Shown here one piece after another: positions 6,604 to 11,363 of a DNA stretch of 11,363 nucleotides. Positions within the stretch are counted from its first letter, which is position 1; every line of letters starts with the position of its first letter. Below the pieces are notes generated by a model that was not told the origin of the DNA, made no database searches, and saw only the letters and a program-made list of their open reading frames with translations. The position numbers and the translations under genes are program-made. Where the stretch lies: NCBI GenBank assembly GCA_050694055.1, contig JBOGWX010000114.1, positions 1-11,363 of the forward strand. The letters run 5' to 3'. The DNA is from WHSV01 sp050694055 (GTDB lineage Bacteria; Actinomycetota; CADDZG01; WHSQ01).

Positions 6604-7035
6604 CTACGCCCTCTGGTCCGCGATCTTGCGGACGGCGAGAGTGCATCGAGCCACGGCGACCTGCTTGCCGTCCTCCCCCACGATGTCGATATTCCACACG
6701 TGCACCGTTCGCCCCTTGCGAACCGGCAATGCGGTGGCAGTGACCCTGCCCGAACGCTTCGCCCTCAAATGAGTGATGTTCAGATCCACACCGACTGCGA
6801 ATTCGACTCCTGGGTCGCAGTTCATGAACGCCCCCGTAGATGCCGCGCTTTCCGCGAGCACCGCCGACGCGCCGCCATGCAGCAAGCCCATCGGTTGATG
6901 CACGGCGGTCGTCACGTCCATTTCGAGCACCACCCGGTCGGTAGTGACCTCGAGCGCGCGAATGCCGAGGGATTCGTGAATGGTGTTCTCGTAGACGAGC
7001 TCAGAGCTCGGGTCCTTCGATGCCTGCTTTTCCAT
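6604..7035 (-). CDS. Hotdog-fold acyl-CoA thioesterase (YdiI/EntH, PaaI-like)
   Basis: A 143-residue single hotdog-domain protein that should hydrolyse an acyl-CoA thioester in the cytosol. The signature is HQPMGLLHGGASAVLAES (46-63), close to the E. coli YdiI/EntH motif; Glu62 matches their catalytic Glu and His53-Gly-Gly the thioester-binding turn. VGVDLNITHLRA (81-92) and GRTVHVWNIDI (108-118) are the other conserved strands. In E. coli YdiI acts as the 1,4-dihydroxy-2-naphthoyl-CoA hydrolase of menaquinone synthesis and EntH proofreads enterobactin synthesis; no men or ent gene is visible here, so the substrate is open. I chose the ATG at 7035 because the reading frame upstream of it has no conserved sequence and would run into the cyclase gene; no good ribosome binding site is visible. 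It lies 49 bases after the cyclase stop. Confidence 0.9.
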   Translation of the reverse strand: MEKQASKDPSSELVYENTIHESLGIRALEVTTDRVVLEMDVTTAVHQPMGLLHGGASAVLAESAASTGAFMNCDPGVEFAVGVDLNITHLRAKRSGRVTATALPVRKGRTVHVWNIDIVGEDGKQVAVARCTLAVRKIADQRA

Positions 7036-7084
7036 GAACCGGGATGCTACTTCGTGCGCGAGCGGTCGAGCCCGCGGTGCCCGG

Positions 7085-7801
7085 TCAGTGCCGCGAGGAG
7101 CGCTTCTTCCTGTACATCGCCGCGTCTGCGGCATTGAGCAGGTCCTCCGGCGTGAACCCGTCTCTCCCGTACAACGCCACTCCGGCGCTGACGCTCAGGT
7201 TGGGCTCGAGGTCTCGGGACTCGTTAACCAGGGCCTCGCCAAACCTCTCGATCATCTTGAAGGCCCCCGCCTTGTCGGCATCGCGGAGCACGACCGCGAA
7301 CTCGTCACCGCCGTAACGAGCCACGCAGTCGGTGGCGCGCACCGCCGAGCGCAGGGAGCGGGCCACGGCCACGATCGCAGCCGACCCGGTGGTATGCCCG
7401 TAGGTGTCGTTGATCGTCTTGAGATCGTCCATGTCGAAGATGAGGAGCGCGAACGGAGTCTTCTGCGACTCGAGCAGGAAGAGCTCGTCGTAGAGACGAC
7501 CGACGTTGGCCACCTGGGTCAGCGGGTCGATACCGGCCATCTCCTTGAGATGCGCGTGGGCCGTGAAGTGCGTCTCGATGAGGATGCCCGCCAGCACCGC
7601 GAGGGGGCCGAACAACGCGAAACGGCTGGCGACGTCGTTGAGGGGAACCAGCGCAACCCCGAAGGCCGCAGCCACCAATGCCAGGCTCGCGAACCGTCGA
7701 GCAAGTGTCCGCTCCAACAACTTGCTGAGACGCTCCGCAAGCGATCGCTCGCCGAGCCCGGCCACCGATATCCCCGCCATCGCCCCCACCGAGTGCTCCA
7801 C
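7085..7801 (-). CDS. Membrane-anchored GGDEF-domain cyclic dinucleotide synthase with a non-canonical base-selecting residue
   Basis: A 238-residue inner-membrane protein: two helices (about 37-54 and 61-77), a short linker and one GGDEF domain (about 85-235). The active-site loop GGDEF is at 164-168, the metal-binding Asp in IFDMDD is Asp123, and RATD (155-158), five residues before GGDEF, fits the RxxD product-inhibition site. Canonical diguanylate cyclases read NDxxGHxxGD here; this protein reads NDTYGHTTGS (131-140). The final Asp (Asp344 in PleD, a guanine contact) is Ser140, encoded by TCG. Ser at this position is the hallmark of the Hypr GGDEF enzymes of Geobacter, which make cyclic GMP-AMP. 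The product is therefore c-di-GMP, cGAMP or a mixture. There is no EAL or periplasmic sensor domain. The GTG start at 7801 has GGAGG five bases upstream. It follows the DUF6812-like gene by 130 bases and leads into the thioesterase gene. Confidence 0.92.
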   Translation of the reverse strand: MEHSVGAMAGISVAGLGERSLAERLSKLLERTLARRFASLALVAAAFGVALVPLNDVASRFALFGPLAVLAGILIETHFTAHAHLKEMAGIDPLTQVANVGRLYDELFLLESQKTPFALLIFDMDDLKTINDTYGHTTGSAAIVAVARSLRSAVRATDCVARYGGDEFAVVLRDADKAGAFKMIERFGEALVNESRDLEPNLSVSAGVALYGRDGFTPEDLLNAADAAMYRKKRSSRH

Positions 7802-7826
7802 TTTCGCCTCCGCCCCTTCTGCTCCC

Positions 7827-7858
7827 AGGGACTTTGCGAGCTTTCGCTCAGAGCCCCT
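7827..7858 (-). other. Structured leader before the GGDEF gene
   Basis: In the 130-base gap before the cyclase start, the minus-strand RNA contains GAGC-GAAA-GCTC (7849-7838), a GNRA-capped stem, running directly into CGCAAAG (7838-7832); flanking AGGG (7858-7855) and CCCT (7830-7827) can pair outside it. A GNRA hairpin followed by CGCAAAG also occurs in GEMM-I cyclic dinucleotide riboswitches, but the GGCAAACC element and second helix of that class are not present, so I do not call a riboswitch. It may simply be a local hairpin. The rest of the gap (7802-7931) holds no gene. Confidence 0.3.
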
Positions 7859-7931
7859 ACTAGCCCCAAATGACTAGTTACTTTCTTGTCGGCAGCCGGC
7901 CGGGCGAGCTTGAGGCTTTTTGGAGGAGCGA

Positions 7932-8228
7932 TCAGCGCGCGTCGTCCAGTGGGCAGACCGCTCTGATATCGGCCTTGCGCACCTGCATGAAATCGGCCCT
8001 GTCCCCGACGGGCTCTCCCACGAGCGTTGTCACCGTGGCGTCCGTGACGGGGATGAAGAGCCGATGATCGCGCATTACCGACTCCCACGCCTCGGAGAAA
8101 CGACCCAGCTCGGGAGCGAGGTAGATGGTGGCGCTGATGCGACATGCGTCCAGCAGCAGCACAACGGGAGTCGAATCGAGGTCGACGCGCTCGTCGCCCT
8201 CGCCGTCAGGGGTTGCAGTAGGGACCAT
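7932..8228 (-). CDS. Small DUF6812-like protein of unknown function
   Basis: A 98-residue soluble protein with no signal peptide or membrane segment. After an acidic N-terminus (about 1-18) it has the beta-rich pattern PVVLLLDACRISATIYLAPE (21-40), FIPVTDATVTTL (58-69) and ADFMQVRKADIRAVCPLDD (78-96). From memory this resembles the DUF6812 family, short predicted beta-barrel proteins without a known function; I could not confirm this by search. The start is uncertain: ATG at 8228 has no Shine-Dalgarno, and a GTG lies at 8231. A minus-strand -10-like CATTAT (8238-8233) sits just before the ATG, so the message could be leaderless. An open frame continues upstream to 8453 but would overlap mscL antisense and is rejected. 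It diverges from mscL and precedes the GGDEF gene on the same strand, which makes a link with cyclic dinucleotide signalling possible but unproven. Confidence 0.7.
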   Translation of the reverse strand: MVPTATPDGEGDERVDLDSTPVVLLLDACRISATIYLAPELGRFSEAWESVMRDHRLFIPVTDATVTTLVGEPVGDRADFMQVRKADIRAVCPLDDAR

Positions 8229-8286
8229 CACGATAATGTCTTCGGCACGATTCAGGCCCCGATTAATCGCGGCGGAGGTATGGAAC
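8229..8286. promoter_or_regulatory. Divergent promoter region between the DUF6812-like gene and mscL
   Basis: This 58-base gap must drive both genes unless they are read from afar. An A/T block holds GATAAT on the plus strand (8232-8237), a good -10 for mscL, and CATTAT on the minus strand (8238-8233). I see no matching -35 on either strand. The mscL ribosome binding site GGAGGT is at 8274-8279, seven bases before its ATG, and fixes that start at 8287 rather than at upstream in-frame codons. Confidence 0.45.
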
Positions 8287-8706
8287 ATGAAGAACATGCT
8301 CGAGGAGTTCAAAGCGTTTGCTCTCGAGGGAAGCCTGATTGACCTGGCGGTCGCGGTCATCCTCGGCCTCGCCTTCAGCACGGTCGTCAACTCGCTGGTG
8401 GCAGATGTGGTCCTGCAGTTGGTCGCCGCCATCGTGGGACAGCCGAGCTTCAATCAGTTGTCATTTGGGCTCGGCGACGCGACCATCTTCTACGGCTCAT
8501 TCTTGACCGCCCTCGTCAACTTTCTGCTCGTCGCGTTCGTGCTGTTCCTGGTCATCAAGGCCGTCAATCGATTGCAGCGGCCGGCGGCGGAGCCACCGGC
8601 CCCCGCAACCCGCAACTGCCCCTTCTGCTTCACGCTGATTCAGGCGGCGGCGACGCGCTGCAGCGCGTGCACAAGCGAGGTCACTCCGATCGAGCCGGTG
8701 AGGTAG
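8287..8706 (+). CDS. mscL: Large-conductance mechanosensitive channel MscL with C-terminal Cys4 zinc-ribbon-like tail
   Basis: MscL forms a homopentameric inner-membrane channel that opens under membrane tension and vents solutes during osmotic downshock. The 139 residues show the amphipathic N-terminal helix (MKNMLEEFKAFALEGS), TM1 with the pore sequence LIDLAVAVILGLAF (17-30) and NSLVAD (35-40), a short periplasmic loop, and TM2 (about 68-93). The E. coli pore-lining Leu19 and Val23 correspond to Leu20 and Val24; E. coli Gly22 is Ala23 here. After TM2 comes a Pro/Ala linker and then Cys111-x2-Cys114 and Cys125-x2-Cys128, a likely zinc ribbon replacing the helical bundle of E. coli MscL. Similar Cys4 tails are familiar in actinobacterial MscL proteins. 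The start is fixed by GGAGGT seven bases upstream. It ends eight bases before the end of the convergent lipoprotein gene, with no clear terminator between them. Confidence 0.95.
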   Translation: MKNMLEEFKAFALEGSLIDLAVAVILGLAFSTVVNSLVADVVLQLVAAIVGQPSFNQLSFGLGDATIFYGSFLTALVNFLLVAFVLFLVIKAVNRLQRPAAEPPAPATRNCPFCFTLIQAAATRCSACTSEVTPIEPVR

Positions 8707-8714
8707 TGAAGCTC

Positions 8715-9635
8715 TCAAGGAAGTAGCGTCACCGGCACTTCGACTGGGAACCGTTCGCTGCCATCCTCGGCCGACTGCTCGAAGACGAGAATCGTCGCCT
8801 CGGTCGGTTCCTCGACGTCCAAGTCGACCGGCTCGGAGTAGCCCCCTCGACAACCCGATCCGCAGGTGGCGGTGGTGAACGTCTCGGCGAGCACCTCGCC
8901 AGTCGCGGAGACGATCCGGATCGAGACGGTGGCCTCGAAGACGTTGGCGGTACCCGAGATCGTCACCGGGCTTTGCACCTCGGAGTTCGCACGCGGGCGA
9001 CTCAGGATGATCGGTGGAGAGATGTCCTCGAAGTCGGCGCGCGTGAGCGGCTTCTCGATCACGAGACCTTCACCCGAGAAGATCTCGACCGGTTCGCCGT
9101 CGAGCTCGAAAGCGACGCGCTTCACGGTAGGGAACTGCGTCAGCGTGAAGGTCACCTGCCCCAGGCGCATGCCCATCGACGCGGTTCCACCGCCGGATTC
9201 GTAGGCAGACGAGAGGTCGACGGTGGCCGTTCCTCCCTTGATGGCGAGACCGTTGAGTCTCGTGTCCCTGGGGATGGCCGAGTAGACCTTGGCCTCGCCG
9301 CTCGGGGGGCCGGCGAAGAGCGCCTCGAGAGCGGCTGAGCCCACCCGTGGAGTCGCTTCCTCTGTCACGAACGCAGGGGCCAGCCTTCGGCCCTTTGCAA
9401 ACCACACCTCGAAGGTGAGGTTCCCGGTGGCCTCTTCTTCCGATTCTTCCTCGGGCGAGGGTGACGGCGCGTCGTCGGTCTCTTCGACGGGTGACGGCGT
9501 CGGATCGTTATCGGCCGAGGCTCCGTTCGAGGCGTCGTCGGCCACCGAAGCCGGATCGCCGCTGCAGGCGCCGAGCACCGTCAGCGCGGCAACGCACAGG
9601 AGGGCGACCATCCGGAGCCGTGCGTCCCTGAGCAT
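8715..9635 (-). CDS. Lipoprotein with GerMN and Gmad2 domains
   Basis: Exported lipoprotein of 306 residues. A type II signal peptide (1-23) ends in the lipobox LGAC with Cys24 as the lipidated residue. A linker rich in Pro, Ser, Asp and Glu (about 28-70) follows. Residues about 72-200 fit the GerMN domain (FEVWFAKGRRLAPAFV, then AIKGGTATVDLSSAYESGGG and QVTFTLTQFPTVKRVAFELD). Residues about 205-305 fit the immunoglobulin-like Gmad2 domain (ISPPIILSRPRANSEVQSPV, ISGTANVFEATVSIRI). GerMN is named from spore germination protein GerM but also occurs in non-sporulating actinobacteria, so no sporulation role should be read from it; a cell-envelope function is likely. The ATG at 9635 has GGAG eight bases upstream. 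It is convergent with mscL and divergent from the membrane protein gene at 9776, and probably monocistronic. Confidence 0.88.
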   Translation of the reverse strand: MLRDARLRMVALLCVAALTVLGACSGDPASVADDASNGASADNDPTPSPVEETDDAPSPSPEEESEEEATGNLTFEVWFAKGRRLAPAFVTEEATPRVGSAALEALFAGPPSGEAKVYSAIPRDTRLNGLAIKGGTATVDLSSAYESGGGTASMGMRLGQVTFTLTQFPTVKRVAFELDGEPVEIFSGEGLVIEKPLTRADFEDISPPIILSRPRANSEVQSPVTISGTANVFEATVSIRIVSATGEVLAETFTTATCGSGCRGGYSEPVDLDVEEPTEATILVFEQSAEDGSERFPVEVPVTLLP

Positions 9636-9643
9636 CTAACCAC

Positions 9644-9675
9644 TCCATTCATGTCCATTCATGGGGGGGCCCATG
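9644..9675. repeat. Tandem 10-mer and inverted repeat in the divergent gap
   Basis: TCCATTCATG occurs twice in tandem (9644-9653, 9654-9663), followed by the inverted repeat CATGGG-GGGG-CCCATG (9660-9675). They lie just upstream of the lipoprotein ATG and could be a regulator site. The rest of the 9636-9775 gap shows no convincing promoter on either strand. Confidence 0.35.
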
Positions 9676-9775
9676 GTGATTCCCTTGCCCATCTGACGAG
9701 CCACCCCCTCGATCGGTTGCCGGGGCCGGTCGCTCGTTGTTCTCGGTTGCCTTGCCGCGTGGCAGAGTAAGCCAG

Positions 9776-10723
9776 GTGTCGGATGAAACGCGAGTGGTGC
9801 GAACGGACTCGGAACTCTCGCCCCCGCCGGTCAGCCCGGTCTGGACGCTTCCGCTGCGCGTGAGCCTGTACAGCCGCGTGATTGCTTTCTTCCGGGCACT
9901 CTGGCCCCTCCTCGGGGTCTGGATCGCGGTGAGTATCGTCATCCAGGAAATCGATCCCGACGAAAGCCTAGGGGCAAGCTTTGCGTTGCTGGCGGTGATG
10001 TGGCATGCCGGCGCAGCCGGTGCCTTCCTCGGGTTGCTCATGCTGCATGCCGCCTTCACGCGCAAGGCACATCTCCAGGTTGATCCTGAGGGCGTGACGA
10101 TCCACCATCCCGGGGTCCTGCGGCGTCCGCTGCGCATACCGAAGTCGGACCTCGCGCTTGCCGCCGTGGACCCGTCGATTCCCCCTCGCCGGTGGCATAT
10201 CGGACCGCGCGATCATCGCCGCTTCCCCATCACCGCGCCGGGCGGCTATCTGGGCCCACGGCTACCCGGGTGGCTCTACTCGCGCACCGGGGGCTCGCCC
10301 TTTCCGCTCGTCAGCCATGTGGGCGACCCCCCCAACGTCCTTCTGCTCCTGAACCGTCCCGAGGCGCTGCACGGCGCTCGGCGGACCAACAAGGTGATGG
10401 CCGCCAAGGGACCCATCCACCTGGTGCGCCCGCATCAACAGACCCACGGACTGCTCCTGCGAGTAGCGGATCCCGAGCAGGCCGAACGAGCCTTGCACCA
10501 GCACGAGCTGCTGGCCGAGGTCACCGGACGGGATGTGCTCACGGTCGGTCCCGGACCGGCGCAACACGAGCGAGCCCGCACCTACAACACGCGCGCCAAC
10601 CTGCTCGTGGGCGCGATCGTCCTGCTCAACTTCGGACCCCTGATGCTCATCGAGGGCGTCGGTCCCGCCCAGAACTCTTTGATTCCCGCACTCGGAGCGC
10701 CGGCGCCGGCGGAAGTTCCTTAG
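9776..10723 (+). CDS. Membrane protein of unknown function
   Basis: I do not recognise a named family. From the GTG at 9776 the protein has 315 residues: a polar N-terminus, two adjacent membrane helices (about 36-55, around ALWPLLGVWIAVSIVI; about 67-90, around FALLAVMWHAGAAGAFLGLL), a cytosolic region of about 190 residues, and a C-terminal helix (about 285-302, NLLVGAIVLLNFGPLMLI). Just after TM2 the stretch HLQVDPEGVTIHHPGVLRRP and IPKSDLALAAVD resembles the strand pattern of bacterial PH-like domains; this is a guess from pattern. The start is uncertain: the frame is open back to a TTG at 9737, and neither codon has a strong ribosome binding site. The stop is two bases before the ATG of the next gene, so the two are almost certainly one operon. 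Confidence 0.75.
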   Translation: MSDETRVVRTDSELSPPPVSPVWTLPLRVSLYSRVIAFFRALWPLLGVWIAVSIVIQEIDPDESLGASFALLAVMWHAGAAGAFLGLLMLHAAFTRKAHLQVDPEGVTIHHPGVLRRPLRIPKSDLALAAVDPSIPPRRWHIGPRDHRRFPITAPGGYLGPRLPGWLYSRTGGSPFPLVSHVGDPPNVLLLLNRPEALHGARRTNKVMAAKGPIHLVRPHQQTHGLLLRVADPEQAERALHQHELLAEVTGRDVLTVGPGPAQHERARTYNTRANLLVGAIVLLNFGPLMLIEGVGPAQNSLIPALGAPAPAEVP

Positions 10724-10725
10724 CC

Positions 10726-11363
10726 ATGGTTGATTCCCCCGACGACCTCTTCGGATTGCCGCTGAAGGAGTTCACCGCGGCTCGCAACGCACTGGCGGCG
10801 GACCTCAAGAAGAAAGGCGAGGACGAGCCGGCCGCAGCGGTGAAGGCGTTGAGGAAGCCGCCGATCACGGTGTGGGCGGTCAATCAGCTGGCTCGTTCGC
10901 AACCCGACGACGTCGGCGCGCTGCTCGAAGCGGGCGAGCGCCTGCGCAGAGCGCAAGACGCGCTCATGGAGGGCTCCGATCCTGCGACTCTGCGCACCGC
11001 GATGACCGACCGCCGAGAGCTCGTCACCCGGCTCACTAAACGGGCAGCCGAATCACTCGAGAGCGAGGGATCCAGCTCGAGCCGCAGCCACCTCGATCGC
11101 ATCTCGTCCACGCTGCTCAATGCGGCGGTCGACGACGAGGCGAGAGAGAAGCTGCGCGCGGGGACACTCACGGCCGAGGTCGATGCGCCGGCGGATCTCG
11201 AGGGCGCCTGGACGATGGCGGCGGCGCCGGACCTGGACGAGCGGCCGGCCACCGAGATCCGAGCCGCGCGTAAGGACGCGGAGCGCCTTGCGCGGGAGGC
11301 GGACGACGCCGACGCCCTCGCGACGGAGATGGCGCAGGAGGCCGACCGGGCCCGGCGCGTCGC
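10726..11363 (+). CDS. Conserved actinobacterial coiled-coil protein of unknown function (partial, 3' end missing)
   Basis: The reading frame starts at ATG 10726, two bases after the previous stop, and runs off the window after 212 codons. The N-terminus DLFGLPLKEFTAARNALAAD (7-26) followed by ALRKPPITVWAVNQLAR (41-57) is a pattern I know from unnamed actinobacterial proteins, in which a short N-terminal domain precedes a long Ala/Arg/Glu-rich helical region. Here the helical part begins around 60 and, near the window edge (from about 170), becomes a charged coiled coil with many Arg, Glu, Ala and Asp residues. No signal peptide or membrane helix is seen, so it is probably cytosolic. The tight link to the membrane protein upstream suggests a joint role. 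No enzyme motif is visible. Confidence 0.8.
   Translation, partial: MVDSPDDLFGLPLKEFTAARNALAADLKKKGEDEPAAAVKALRKPPITVWAVNQLARSQPDDVGALLEAGERLRRAQDALMEGSDPATLRTAMTDRRELVTRLTKRAAESLESEGSSSSRSHLDRISSTLLNAAVDDEAREKLRAGTLTAEVDAPADLEGAWTMAAAPDLDERPATEIRAARKDAERLAREADDADALATEMAQEADRARRV

Noticed and set aside
5649..6743. A 364-codon plus-strand frame opposite the universal stress protein gene
   Set aside because: The minus strand has two intact Usp domains with motifs; the plus-strand translation has none.
7036..7134. Longer N-terminus for the thioesterase, overlapping the cyclase 3' end
   Set aside because: The extra residues are Arg/Pro-rich and non-conserved; YdiI-type enzymes are about 135-145 residues, which the ATG at 7035 gives.
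7802..7931. A true GEMM-I riboswitch before the cyclase
   Set aside because: Only the GNRA hairpin and CGCAAAG fragment are present; the GGCAAACC segment and the tetraloop-receptor helix are not found. Kept only as a low-interest observation.
8229..8453. Extended N-terminus of the DUF6812-like protein up to 8453
   Set aside because: It would overlap mscL antisense, whose start and ribosome binding site are clear, and the extra residues look like shadow sequence.
1..11363. Mobile element, prophage, CRISPR or defence system
   Set aside because: No transposase, integrase, terminal repeats, regular spaced repeats or nuclease/toxin motifs were seen on either strand.

Overview
The window is GC-rich (roughly two-thirds G+C by eye), uses GTG as well as ATG starts, and carries gene families typical of Actinomycetota: a MscL with a C-terminal Cys4 motif, a GerMN-Gmad2 lipoprotein, a tandem universal stress protein, a DtxR/IdeR-type iron box and an uncharacterised actinobacterial coiled-coil protein. 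I infer chromosomal DNA of a probably deep-branching or uncultured actinobacterium. I saw no mobile element, CRISPR array, tRNA, rRNA or phage gene. This is mostly housekeeping and accessory chromosome, with a few unusual details rather than an obvious defence island.

Layout. From 1 to about 8228 everything is on the minus strand. Reading in the direction of transcription (right to left): a small DUF6812-like protein (8228-7932); a membrane-anchored GGDEF cyclase (7801-7085); a hotdog thioesterase (7035-6604); a two-domain universal stress protein (6575-5715); a 25-codon ORF that copies the first 12 codons of the next gene (5668-5591); a PIG-L deacetylase (5594-4815); sufB (4604-3171) with its own promoter and iron box; a secreted thermolysin-like M4 protease with a beta-propeller tail (2918-177); and the first 39 codons of a membrane protein resembling the N-terminus of molybdopterin oxidoreductases (118-1). 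mscL diverges from the DUF6812-like gene at 8287 and runs convergently into a GerMN-Gmad2 lipoprotein gene (9635-8715). Diverging from that lipoprotein, a plus-strand pair encodes a membrane protein of unknown function (9776-10723) and a coiled-coil protein cut by the window end (10726-11363).

How the genes may work together. The cyclase, thioesterase, universal stress protein and deacetylase are tightly spaced (28-49 bases) and could be one transcript linking second-messenger, stress and metabolite functions. sufB is separated from any sufC/sufD and looks controlled by iron through a site lying on its promoter. The M4 protease is exported.

Points most worth a second look: (1) the cyclase has Ser where canonical diguanylate cyclases have the guanine-selecting Asp, the change known from cGAMP-making 'Hypr' GGDEF enzymes; (2) the short upstream duplicate of the deacetylase start, whose stop codon overlaps the real start as ATGA, with palindromes that could hide the deacetylase ribosome binding site; (3) the near-consensus iron box over the -35 and spacer of the sufB promoter.
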